A stretch of DNA of 21,617 nt from IMG/VR virus record IMGVR_UViG_3300037421_000285, positions 1 through 21,617 of that record. The stretch is one strand, 5' to 3'. The DNA is from a virus. Positions 15,376-21,307 of the stretch are shown piece by piece (within the stretch, counting starts at the first letter, position 1; each line of letters begins with the position of its first letter). The notes below the pieces were generated by a model. The model was given only the letters and a program-made list of their open reading frames with translations, had not been told where the DNA came from and searched no databases. The translations under genes were made by a program, and so were the position numbers.

Positions 15376-16901
15376 CAGGCGAAAATCCCTCCCATTGGAG
15401 TCTTAGGTATCCCTCGACGTTTACGACCCTGCTGGTCGCGTCGAGCAGCACGTTCGAGTGGTGGTAGCCACTCCTCGGCGTCCACGAGTTCTGTCGCGTA
15501 CGGCCGTGACATGACGACGTAGCGGAGCGCATCGAGGAGATGGTCGTCCTTCTTGACGGGCTTCTCCTTCGGGTCGCTCTCAGTTCTTGCCGGGGACGAC
15601 CACCGGTACTTGCGGAACTGGTCGATCGTGCCCGTACAGTTCGCGGTCACGAACAGCCGACGGGCCTGCAGGCGCTCCTTCACGCGGTTGATGCCGGCAG
15701 TGACTGAGTTCTGGCCGAGGATCGTGACGATCCCGTGATCCATGAACTCCATCTGGTCCGACCGCCCCGTCTGATGCACAACATTCCGGGCTGACGGATC
15801 GATCACATACCACGCAGGCTGCAACGGGATCATCGCCTCGCCAGACTGACGCGCCCACTTCCGGTTGATGAGATGGATCGCGTCAGCGACCTGCTTGACG
15901 GTGTGGCCTTGCAGGGCGAGTTCGTCGAACGCGACCATCGTGTCGTCCGGCGTCAAATAGCACCACAACACTGCAGCCATATGGCGCATCCCGGGATCGA
16001 TACCGACATACACGCGAGCGTCCGCCGGAACGCCCTCTGACGGGTCGAGCTCGGGGACGACATGCTCGTTGCGGGAGAACTCGTCGTAGATCATCCCCGC
16101 GAAGTGCACGAACCGCCCAGACTTGCGAGCCTGACGCTCCTCCTCACTCAGACCGGCTAGCGCACGCTGCTTCGTCCGCTCATCCAAGTGCGGGTTGTCG
16201 TCCATGTCCACCAGAACGACAGTCGCCTCATGCAACTGAGCCTTCGTCCACGGCTCCCAAATCTCGTCGTACATCCACGACATTCCATGCAGCGGCGTCA
16301 TCGTGAACAGCTCGTCGCCGCCATAGTCGATCAGCCGCATCGTGCTCTCGCGACGGATCGGCGCTGGCGGCTCCTCGTCGTAGTGGACGCGGTGGAGTGC
16401 CGCGCCCCCGAACTTGTCGAGATCCTGCTCGAACGTCAAGAAATCCATCCACGACCCGTTCTTGAACCCCAACCGCCGGCGAGCCTTGTCGTACGCCTTG
16501 TCGAACCCGCCACCCGCCAACTGATCCTTCGGCGCCCATTCCCGCAGCTTCTGGAAGATGACACCCTCCAACGTGCTCGTGAAGTCCGGCACGATGATCC
16601 GGCAGAAAAACGGCGGCTCCCACTTCTTGAAGCCCAACAAGTGCTCGGGCAGACAGTCCCGATCCACCGCCTGGATCAGGTCGTCGCAGATCCCCGCCGT
16701 CGTCTTCCCCGACCGGTTACCACCCAGAAACGCCTTCAGCGGCTCGTGAGAGGCGTGGAACACGACCTGCTTCGCATGCGGGCTATAACCCAACAGCGGA
16801 TTCGCACGCAGCGCCGCCTCATACGTCGCGAGCAAGTCTCGAGCCCGCTCCTGCTGCTCCACCGGCAAACGATCAATCGCACTCCGGTCGATACGCAGCA
16901 C
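15375..16901 (-). CDS. terL: Terminase large subunit
   Basis: 508 residues. The ATPase half has Walker A GGNRSGKT at residues 60-67 and Walker B-like RVHYDEE with Asp175-Glu176. The coupling motif follows at about 200 (FTMTPLHGMSWMYDE). The RNase-H-like nuclease half shows YVGIDPG with Asp302, a second acidic site near YVIDPS (Asp368), and KKDDHLLDALRYV (Asp452/453, Asp457). This is the motor that pumps and cuts phage DNA. The start is GTG, with GAGGAGG five bases upstream. No small subunit is adjacent; the 543-base spacer upstream may carry packaging or control signals. Confidence 0.93.
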   Translation of the reverse strand: MLRIDRSAIDRLPVEQQERARDLLATYEAALRANPLLGYSPHAKQVVFHASHEPLKAFLGGNRSGKTTAGICDDLIQAVDRDCLPEHLLGFKKWEPPFFCRIIVPDFTSTLEGVIFQKLREWAPKDQLAGGGFDKAYDKARRRLGFKNGSWMDFLTFEQDLDKFGGAALHRVHYDEEPPAPIRRESTMRLIDYGGDELFTMTPLHGMSWMYDEIWEPWTKAQLHEATVVLVDMDDNPHLDERTKQRALAGLSEEERQARKSGRFVHFAGMIYDEFSRNEHVVPELDPSEGVPADARVYVGIDPGMRHMAAVLWCYLTPDDTMVAFDELALQGHTVKQVADAIHLINRKWARQSGEAMIPLQPAWYVIDPSARNVVHQTGRSDQMEFMDHGIVTILGQNSVTAGINRVKERLQARRLFVTANCTGTIDQFRKYRWSSPARTESDPKEKPVKKDDHLLDALRYVVMSRPYATELVDAEEWLPPLERAARRDQQGRKRRGIPKTPMGGIFA

Positions 16902-16927
16902 ACAAGCCTCCTCTCAGCCCGGGGAAG

Positions 16928-17032
16928 CCGCGAGACCCCCCAGACCAGTCCGGGACTCCACCCCACACGCGCCCACAGGGCCTTCTCCGTCGAACCCAAG
17001 GGACTCCACCCACCAACAAGACCCGCGAGACC
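16928..17032. repeat. Two nested direct-repeat pairs upstream of terL
   Basis: CCGCGAGACC occurs at 16928-16937 and 17023-17032. GGGACTCCACCC occurs at 16952-16963 and 17000-17011. The order is A-B-B-A, all in the same orientation, within 105 bases directly before the terL ribosome site. Repeated short words beside terminase genes are typical of packaging (pac/cos) or regulator-binding regions; which applies here is inference. Confidence 0.6.
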
Positions 17033-17069
17033 ACAAAAACCAGTGACCGGGAGGCTCATATGGGAGCGC

Positions 17070-17198
17070 TCATCCGTTCTTTTGCCGCGCACCCCCTGCC
17101 ATGTCACGCGGTTCGGTCATGTCACGCGTCACCATCGGGCAGTGGTAGCCGCAGCGCTTGCTGTTCGCTGTGTCTGTGCGTGCTTCCGTGCGTGTCAC
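17070..17198 (-). CDS. Possible 42-residue protein, unknown
   Basis: A GTG-started frame ending in TGA that includes RCGYHCPMVTRDMTEPRDMA, with Cys16 and Cys20 and a short internal repeat (TRDM, PRDM) produced by the 11-base DNA repeat. It begins 8 bases after the stop of the 28-residue frame upstream. No good ribosome site precedes it (the nearest AAGGAG is over 20 bases away). Another frame is also open across much of this stretch, so the call is tentative. Confidence 0.28.
   Translation of the reverse strand: MTRTEARTDTANSKRCGYHCPMVTRDMTEPRDMAGGARQKNG
17100..17128. repeat. Tandem 11-base repeat CATGTCACGCG
   Basis: Exact copies at 17100-17110 and 17118-17128, start to start 18 bases; a shorter form, GTCACGC, recurs at 17194-17200. 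The spacing is not a whole number of helix turns. It may be a protein-binding site near the start of the packaging module, or simply reflect a coded peptide repeat in the minus frame. Confidence 0.5.
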
Positions 17199-17206
17199 GC
17201 AGCGCG

Positions 17207-17293
17207 CTAGGGCCTGTGCTTGGCTCCTTGCTTGACCCCGACGACCAATCCTGCACGGTTGCTGGCGATTAATCGCTCACGCTCCTGCTTCAC
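17207..17293 (-). CDS. Possible 28-residue basic protein, unknown
   Basis: GTG-started frame reading VKQERERLIASNRAGLVVGV and ending KQGAKHRP before TAG. The peptide has the look of a helix followed by a basic tail. Its GTG overlaps a TGA in the preceding frame as GTGA, the junction used throughout the early genes. No strong ribosome site; could be chance. Confidence 0.3.
   Translation of the reverse strand: MKQERERLIASNRAGLVVGVKQGAKHRP
17265..17276. promoter_or_regulatory. 12-base perfect palindrome, operator-like
   Basis: GCGATTAATCGC is perfectly self-complementary with an AT-rich centre in otherwise GC-rich DNA, a shape suited to a dimeric repressor. A second, interrupted inverted repeat GCGT-CTAA-ACGC lies at 17305-17316. 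It also falls inside the possible 28-residue frame. No promoter boxes were confirmed beside it. Confidence 0.35.
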
Positions 17294-17444
17294 CAGTAGA
17301 TCAGGCGTCTAAACGCTCCGACACGCACACACAAAGGCCACTCGCGCGCATGGCCCGACGAGTTGCTCACGGCGAGCACACGCACCGGCGCGCAGTTACT
17401 CGGGTAGGCGAGGCTGCGCGAGTGCCGCCGCGCACCGGGACTGG

Positions 17445-17900
17445 TCAGCTTGGGTCTGTCGAGCCGTCTTGTGTGGCCTGTGCCGTGTTTACGCTGGCGG
17501 TCTGCTCGCTCGCCTGTGTGTCCCAGGGTGCGTGGTTCGCCATCCCGGCCGTGTAGAGCGCGATGAGCGAGAGGTTGCCGCTGATCGTGTTCCCGATCTG
17601 GCGTGTCCACTCGCCTATGAGTTCGGCGTACTGTGCACGAGTGAGCTTCTCCAACGGGAGCGTTTGCAGGTAGCGGTGGTGCAGGTCGTCGGTGCTCTGG
17701 CCGCATCCGATCTCGGCTGTGACCTTTTTCCATTGGCTGGGTGAGAGCGTGATGGGGGCGCTCATACCGGCCGGCGCGATCTCGATGTCGCCGTTTTCGT
17801 GACGCAGGAAGCGGTGCCCGTGGCACTCGACCTCTTTGGGCATGAAGTCAGCTAGGTGCTCTTCGTACGAGGGGACGTAGGGAGTGTGCGCATCACTCAT
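17445..17900 (-). CDS. Unknown protein before the packaging module
   Basis: 151 residues. The N-terminal half is mixed alpha/beta with Cys/His (VECHGHRFLRHENGDIEIAP), then a helical centre (LPLEKLTRAQYAELIGEWTR) and a disordered Thr/Gln/Ser-rich tail (SEQTASVNTAQATQDGSTDPS is within it). A GGAAGGAAG tract lies just before the ATG. It is the last sizeable gene before terL, where a small terminase subunit is often found, but there is no visible helix-turn-helix, so I leave it unnamed. Confidence 0.72.
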   Translation of the reverse strand: MSDAHTPYVPSYEEHLADFMPKEVECHGHRFLRHENGDIEIAPAGMSAPITLSPSQWKKVTAEIGCGQSTDDLHHRYLQTLPLEKLTRAQYAELIGEWTRQIGNTISGNLSLIALYTAGMANHAPWDTQASEQTASVNTAQATQDGSTDPS

Positions 17901-17942
17901 GTGGTCTTCCTTCCTTGTGTTTGCTTGACGGACCGGCCGTGC

Positions 17943-18284
17943 TCACAATCCAGCCGCCGCGAGTTGCACCGTCTCGACTGGCTTGCCGTTGATCGTCTGC
18001 GGGATCAGGTGGCGTGGACGGCTTGTTACGAGCATGAGCCCGTCTATCCGGTCTGACGACGCGTAACGTGCGAGTTGTCTCTCCACGGCGTCGGGTGTGC
18101 CAGCAACCTTGACCTCGATCCCGACGCGTCCGACGAGTAGGTCGATACGGCTTCGTCCGTCCAACCGTACCTCGCGCTCGACGTCGAATCCGGCGGCGGT
18201 CAACGCAGCAGCGATCCCCTGTTGCAACTGGTCCTCGTTGCTGTAGTTGAAGCGGTGGCGCCGGAGTGCCTCTGTGAGGCTCAA
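17943..18284 (-). CDS. PD-(D/E)XK-family nuclease
   Basis: 113 residues from a TTG that overlaps the upstream stop as TTGA; a GTG at 18374 would add 30 Arg-rich residues and overlap the neighbour by 94 bases, so it is disfavoured, but the start is uncertain. The catalytic core is plain: Glu17 in NEDQLQQGIAAALTAAGFDV, Asp48 in SRIDLLVGRVGIEVKV, Glu57-x-Lys59, and Gln70 in AVERQLARYA. This set defines a restriction-like nuclease fold acting on phage or host DNA, perhaps in recombination or DNA processing. The C-terminus (TSRPRHLIPQTINGKPVETV) is echoed in the neighbouring gene. Confidence 0.82.
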   Translation of the reverse strand: MSLTEALRRHRFNYSNEDQLQQGIAAALTAAGFDVEREVRLDGRSRIDLLVGRVGIEVKVAGTPDAVERQLARYASSDRIDGLMLVTSRPRHLIPQTINGKPVETVQLAAAGL

Positions 18285-18529
18285 ACGTGGACTATTTGGA
18301 CTGGCTTGCCGTTCACTGTCTGGTGCGGGCGACTCGTGTCGAGCAGTGTTTGCTCGCCGTTGTGATCGACGCACCCGACGTACACGGTGCTGTCGCCGTC
18401 GCCATCGCGCACACAGCGGACGATCAGCGTGTACGTGCCGATCTGCTCGTCCTCCGTCGGGTAAGCGTCCTTGATCGCGTCCAGGAAGTGCACGGCGGCG
18501 TTGAGTGCCTTGACTGGATCGATAGCCAT
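18281..18529 (-). CDS. Small protein sharing a C-terminal tail with the nuclease
   Basis: 82 residues: an N-terminal helix (PVKALNAAVHFLDAIKDAYP), a beta region (GTYTLIVRCVRDGDGDSTVY), then LLDTSRPHQTVNGKPVQIVH. The final 17 residues match the end of the adjacent nuclease (TSRP, QT-I/V-NGKPV) and share a 15-base identical DNA word. It starts 2 bases after the stop of the 62-residue gene. No known family is recognised. Confidence 0.72.
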   Translation of the reverse strand: MAIDPVKALNAAVHFLDAIKDAYPTEDEQIGTYTLIVRCVRDGDGDSTVYVGCVDHNGEQTLLDTSRPHQTVNGKPVQIVHV

Positions 18530-18531
18530 GC

Positions 18532-18720
18532 TCAGACGCTCACGGTGTCGGCTTGCTTGACGAGCGTGCTGTACTCACGCGGCGCCTTGACGTGTTCGCG
18601 CTGGACGGGCACTCGGATCGTCGGGAATGGCTGGACGATGCGGAAGTCTTCGACGGGGATTTCGGTCAAGCGCGGCATGGGATGAGCGCATGCGCGTTCG
18701 ACTGGCGGACGGTTGGGCAT
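18532..18720 (-). CDS. Small unknown protein
   Basis: 62 residues, Pro-rich and basic near the start (MPNRPPVERACAHPMPRLTE), then strand-like IVQPFPTIRVPVQREHV and a tail LVKQADTVSV. Only a weak ribosome site (GAAAGCGAAG) precedes the ATG. Support comes mainly from the tight fit with the next gene, whose ATG is 2 bases beyond this stop. Met15 is an alternative start. Confidence 0.5.
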   Translation of the reverse strand: MPNRPPVERACAHPMPRLTEIPVEDFRIVQPFPTIRVPVQREHVKAPREYSTLVKQADTVSV

Positions 18721-18840
18721 GCTTCGCTTTCGGTAGCCGGAAGGTGTTCGAGCCGACCCTTTCTGGGAGGGGAGTGACAGTTCGCTGACGCGGCCACACG
18801 ACTCGAAGGTTTAGCCGCAGGGGAGAGGGACCAACGGCAA

Positions 18841-18900
18841 GGTCAGCAGATGGCACGGGTCTACGCTCGTCGTTGTCCCGTCAGTACGGGGTGGCTGACC
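18841..18900 (-). ncRNA. Structured inverted-repeat element downstream of the tRNA
   Basis: A 60-base element framed by a perfect 7-bp inverted repeat, GGTCAGC (18841-18847) and GCTGACC (18894-18900). Inside, CCCGT-CAGT-ACGGG (18877-18890) forms a tight 5-bp hairpin, while ACGGG at 18855-18859 can instead pair with the same CCCGT, giving two exclusive folds. It lies 3 bases past the tRNA end on the same transcript. The rest of the 183-base gap (18721-18840) shows no gene. It may be a processing signal, attenuator or tRNA-like remnant; function unknown. Confidence 0.4.
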
Positions 18901-18903
18901 GCA

Positions 18904-18976
18904 TTGCGGGGCCAGGAGTCGAACCTGGTGTTCCAGCTTATGGGGCTGGCGTGGTGAGCCGTTCCACTACCCCGCT
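18904..18976 (-). tRNA. tRNA with CAU anticodon, initiator-like ends
   Basis: 73 bases. Acceptor AGCGGGG pairs with CCCCGCA except for an A1-A72 mismatch; D arm GTGG/CCAC; anticodon stem CCAGC/GCTGG with loop CCCATAA; a 4-base variable loop; T arm CCAGG-TTCGACT-CCTGG; A73; no encoded CCA. Reads Met (initiator or elongator) or, if modified, Ile. The mismatch at 1-72 is the hallmark of bacterial initiators, but the anticodon stem lacks the three G-C pairs and 11-24 is T-A, as in elongators. Position 33 is C instead of the near-universal U. Confidence 0.88.
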
Positions 18977-19205
18977 ACGTGTGGCTGTCGTAGGCTGCTT
19001 GTGCTGCCGCGATAGCTTCCTCGTGCCACGGAGGGAAAACGCCGCCCATCTCGGCCTCGGCGAGGAGGGCCGCGAGTCGATCCTCGATAGTCTCCCCTAG
19101 CTCGTCTACTTCGATCAGACCAGCGATGAAGGCGTCACGAGCACTTTGGATCACACCGTCGTTTTCGGCTCGATCCAGGGCGTCCCATAGGTCGCGCCGA
19201 CTCAC
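18975..19205 (-). CDS. Small acidic helical protein, unknown
   Basis: 76 residues, all-helical in appearance: SRRDLWDALDRAENDGVIQ, then DAFIAGLIEVDELGETIEDR and a C-terminal Ala-rich helix (EEAIAAAQAAYDSHT). The middle resembles short bihelical actinobacterial modules such as SHOCT or DUF1707 (loose resemblance only). GTG start overlaps the upstream stop as GTGA. Its TAG overlaps the first two bases of the tRNA, so mRNA and tRNA must be separated by cleavage exactly at the stop codon. Confidence 0.65.
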   Translation of the reverse strand: MSRRDLWDALDRAENDGVIQSARDAFIAGLIEVDELGETIEDRLAALLAEAEMGGVFPPWHEEAIAAAQAAYDSHT

Positions 19206-19393
19206 GACAACAGGACGTGTCGGGCGAGCATTGTGCGGAGCTCGTGGCTCGTGGCGCCGGCGAGCTTGTGGTTGCGTTCGGCGCGCTCTCGCTTCTCGAC
19301 TGGCAGGTCGGCGTCGCAGGCTTCAGCGAGACAGACCTGCTCAAGCGTGTTGGCGCGGTCGATCTCGACCAGAAGGTGCTCCTCGACGTTCAC
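19202..19393 (-). CDS. Small unknown protein
   Basis: 63 residues, charged and helical: MNVEEHLLVEIDRANTLEQV, then VEKRERAERNHKLAGATSHE. GTG start with a GTGA overlap to the preceding short gene, and its own TGA gives a GTGA to the next. No family recognised; accepted because both junctions follow the operon pattern. Confidence 0.6.
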   Translation of the reverse strand: MNVEEHLLVEIDRANTLEQVCLAEACDADLPVEKRERAERNHKLAGATSHELRTMLARHVLLS

Positions 19394-19557
19394 GCGCGTT
19401 TCGCCTGGGCTCGACGTCGGCGGCCACGTTCACGTTCGCGTTGAGCCGCTGTCGGCGTTTCGTTGCGTTCGTAGCGCGGCTGCTGCAAGGTCTCCGTGCG
19501 AGGCCGGGCGCGCGACGGCCCACAGTCGATGAGGCCACTAGCCGTGGAGCGCTTCAC
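19390..19557 (-). CDS. Very small basic protein, unknown
   Basis: 55 residues from a GTG that overlaps the RusA stop as GTGA; the TGA overlaps the next GTG the same way. The peptide starts KRSTASGLIDCGPSRARPRT after the initiator and ends in an Arg-rich stretch (RERERGRRRRAQAKRA), which may bind nucleic acid. A competing frame (19341-19538) is also basic but overlaps the next gene by 53 bases and fits no junction. Confidence 0.5.
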   Translation of the reverse strand: MKRSTASGLIDCGPSRARPRTETLQQPRYERNETPTAAQRERERGRRRRAQAKRA

Positions 19558-19973
19558 CGGTTGCTCCAGAGCTGGATCTCGGTACGAGCATCAGCCGATA
19601 GCGCCCAGTGCTTGGCGATCGCTGCCCAGCACGTGATCTGCGTGTCGTCGCGATACGCGAGCGCGTTGAGCGCGTCAGCGATCGCCTTCGCATAGTTGTC
19701 TGTGTCGCCAGGCGGGATCGCGTGCTCGTGGCGTGCTCGGATCTCACCCTTGCTCGTGAAGTGGCTCGCTGGCCGCCCGACGTACACGTACGCGCAGACA
19801 GTGACCGGCTGAGCGTCGAAGCTCGGGCGTCCGGCCTGCATCCATGCTGTCTGGATGCGTTCGCGATACTCGACCGACTTGGCGGGCGTATACCAGTTGC
19901 CGTGGCGGCCGCGGCGCGCACGCTCCATCGGCACCGGTTCACCCGGCACGGTGAAGCGGACAATGCCCGACAA
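19554..19973 (-). CDS. rusA: RusA-family Holliday junction resolvase
   Basis: 139 residues from a TTG at 19973, close to the usual RusA length; the longer open frame to 20321 is upstream noise. The RusA signature is clear: FTVPGEPVPMERAR near the start, GNWYTP, and IPPGDTDNYAKAIADALNAL with Asp90 and Asp92, Lys96 and Asp100, then AYRDDTQI. RusA dimers resolve four-way DNA junctions using the conserved acidic residues and a lysine. Here it would process recombination or replication intermediates before packaging. No strong ribosome site; expression may depend on coupling to the gene before it. Confidence 0.85.
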   Translation of the reverse strand: MSGIVRFTVPGEPVPMERARRGRHGNWYTPAKSVEYRERIQTAWMQAGRPSFDAQPVTVCAYVYVGRPASHFTSKGEIRARHEHAIPPGDTDNYAKAIADALNALAYRDDTQITCWAAIAKHWALSADARTEIQLWSNR

Positions 19974-19977
19974 GCGT

Positions 19978-20277
19978 TCACGCGGCCTTCGGGAGCTGGA
20001 GGCACTTCTGCTCGGCACGGTCGAGCATCCGCTCAATCGCGCGCACATGATGTTGGGCGGCAGGGTCGCGGTCGACGCGTTCAAGACGCGCGCAGAGCGA
20101 TGCGACGTCAGCCGCCGAAGACGTGTCCTTCGGCAAGACGATCCCCCTGACAGGCGGGTTGCAAGCCGCGCTGTCGGTGAACCGTCGAGTGAAGCGCGGA
20201 ACGCTCCTGGCTGAGGGCGTACTTCGACTACCGCCCACTTCCGGCCGCCCGTATGCGGACGCAACGATGGAACGCAC
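19978..20277 (-). CDS. Unknown protein upstream of RusA
   Basis: 99 residues from a GTG at 20277, 12 bases past the ASCH stop. The C-terminal half looks like a genuine helical protein (DTSSAADVASLCARLERVD, then RAIERMLDRAEQKCLQLPKA). The N-terminal half is less convincing. A TTG at 20136 preceded by AGGGGGA would give a 52-residue protein and has the better ribosome site, so the start is open. No family recognised. Confidence 0.5.
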   Translation of the reverse strand: MRSIVASAYGRPEVGGSRSTPSARSVPRFTRRFTDSAACNPPVRGIVLPKDTSSAADVASLCARLERVDRDPAAQHHVRAIERMLDRAEQKCLQLPKAA

Positions 20278-20293
20278 CTGAAGAGTACTTCAG
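20278..20293. repeat. Short inverted repeat at the ASCH gene end
   Basis: CTGAAG-AGTA-CTTCAG, a perfect 6-bp stem with a 4-base loop spanning the ASCH stop codon. It may affect coupling to the next gene; too short and without a U tract to call a terminator. Confidence 0.3.
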
Positions 20294-20958
20294 CCTGCGG
20301 ACGGTTTCTTGCGCTCAGCACGCCCGACCCGCTGCCCGATCATCCGCACCTCTGAGCTGATGTCGATGCCGCGCTGTCGGCACTCAGCGACCACGCGGCG
20401 AAGCCGCTCGGCAGGCGGCAGATGCGCGAGCTTCCGAGCTTCAGCGGCACGGAACTCCTTATCCCGCTTCCTGGCCTGCTTGGTGAAGCGGTCGAGGTCA
20501 GCGTCGCCGACAGCACCTCCGGGAGCACCTTTCGACGGGTCCGGCGTGTAGCCGCGGTCCTGGTCGGTTTCGGGTCGGTCCTCGGCCGCCGGATCGTACG
20601 TCGGCGGGGTGAGGCGCAGGTAGCGCTCGCGCTCGCGATTGCCCTTCTCGAACGTGATCACCAGCACTTCCGCGTCAAGGTCGAGCATGCCGTGCTTTGC
20701 CTGCCACCGCTCGAATAGCTCGGCCGTGGTGCGGCAACCCTCACGGCGGGCATCCTCGATCTTCGCGGCGCCGAGACGCTCACGACGCACGTCGCGGATA
20801 ATGATGCTTGTAGCCGCCTTCTCGCCGTGGGCACGATGGATCGCGTGCACACGACCAACACGGAGCGAGTGGCGCCGCGTGCGCGGCGGTGCTGGCCGGC
20901 GCAGCTGTGTCACTCGACCCCGCAGGATCAGCTTGACGAGCTCGGGATCCTCGATCAT
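20290..20958 (-). CDS. ASCH-domain protein with C-terminal extension
   Basis: 222 residues. The N-terminal 105 residues match an ASCH (PUA-like) domain: LVKLILRGRVTQLRR gives the G-x-(K/R)-x-x-x-x-x-R motif, followed by SLRVGRVHAIHRA, IIIRDVRRERLGAAKIEDAR and AEVLVITFEKG. ASCH proteins bind RNA or modified nucleosides, and some are amidohydrolases. Residues about 120-222 are a charged, largely helical extension with a basic end (RVGRAERKKPSAG). The ATG at 20958 overlaps the regulator gene's stop as ATGA and is preferred over the GTG at 20976. Confidence 0.75.
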   Translation of the reverse strand: MIEDPELVKLILRGRVTQLRRPAPPRTRRHSLRVGRVHAIHRAHGEKAATSIIIRDVRRERLGAAKIEDARREGCRTTAELFERWQAKHGMLDLDAEVLVITFEKGNRERERYLRLTPPTYDPAAEDRPETDQDRGYTPDPSKGAPGGAVGDADLDRFTKQARKRDKEFRAAEARKLAHLPPAERLRRVVAECRQRGIDISSEVRMIGQRVGRAERKKPSAG

Positions 20959-21122
20959 TCGCTGCTCGCTTCCCACTCGCGCTCGATGTGAACTCGGAGT
21001 ACAGCACTGATCTCCTGCGATAGGCCTCGGCCGTTCCGTGCCGCCACATTGCTTACCTCGTCCAGCAAGTCGCGCGGCATGCGCACCCGGACCTGCAGGG
21101 TCGAGTGTCCCTCGGTGCTCAC
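20955..21122 (-). CDS. Ribbon-helix-helix DNA-binding protein
   Basis: 55 residues from GTG at 21122. One strand (TLQVRVRMP, residues 8-16) is followed by helix 1 (RDLLDEVSNVAARNG) and helix 2 (LSQEISAVLRVHIEREW), the layout of Arc/MetJ/CopG-type dimeric repressors in which the strand pair contacts DNA. It overlaps both neighbours by 4 bases (GTGA before, ATGA after). Candidate regulator of this operon or partner of the ASCH protein. Confidence 0.72.
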   Translation of the reverse strand: MSTEGHSTLQVRVRMPRDLLDEVSNVAARNGRGLSQEISAVLRVHIEREWEASSE

Positions 21123-21307
21123 CGGCCCCCCTCTCTGGTCCGGGCGTCCGGCTTACGCTCGACTTTCTGACGCAAGCCTGAGAACCACAGGGAAACCGTC
21201 ACGTGCCAACCCTCCCTTGCGACTTCAGGGATCCGCCATTCCGATCGCGGCCCGGGTGTCGAGCACACGCACAACTGCACCGCGGCTGGCGAACTGAGAG
21301 CGTTCAC
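21119..21307 (-). CDS. Small unknown protein
   Basis: 62 residues from GTG at 21307, which overlaps the zinc-ribbon stop as GTGA; the longer open frame to 21472 is discounted because it lies over that gene. Central segment SEWRIPEVAREGWHVTVSLW looks like a short beta unit; the C-terminus is basic (RQKVERKPDARTREGGR). No family recognised. Confidence 0.55.
   Translation of the reverse strand: MNALSSPAAVQLCVCSTPGPRSEWRIPEVAREGWHVTVSLWFSGLRQKVERKPDARTREGGR

Larger units (their letters stand above)
16902..17444. other. 543-base spacer before the terminase gene, with repeats
   Basis: No conventional gene is certain here. It holds two pairs of direct repeats just before terL, a pair of 11-base repeats near 17100, a GTGCGTG doublet (17176-17182 and 17188-17194), and a 12-base palindrome at 17265-17276. 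It can also be read as a run of tiny minus-strand frames: 17290-17385 (31 codons ending FRRLIYW, possibly extended to a CTG at 17448), 17207-17293 and 17070-17198. The first two are joined by a GTGA overlap like the early genes. No sigma70-like promoter pair is obvious on either strand. Confidence 0.55.

Noticed and set aside
16736-17107. Gly/Trp-rich minus frame upstream of terL with a repeated GWSP motif
   Set aside because: It runs on into terL in another frame, has no ribosome site, and the motif is just the DNA repeat translated.
16188-17210. A 340-codon Arg-rich plus-strand frame
   Set aside because: Mostly antisense to the terminase gene, with no recognisable motif.
18285-18374. Longer N-terminus for the PD-(D/E)XK nuclease from GTG at 18374
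   Set aside because: It would overlap the preceding gene by 94 bases and adds only Arg/Ser/Pro-rich residues; still possible, since the TTG start lacks a good ribosome site.
18721-18840. A second tRNA suggested by TTCGAG-like words
   Set aside because: No T stem or acceptor stem could be paired around them.
19974-20321. Longer N-terminus for RusA
   Set aside because: The RusA fold begins at FTVPGEPVP; the added residues are Arg/Ser-rich and cover another gene.
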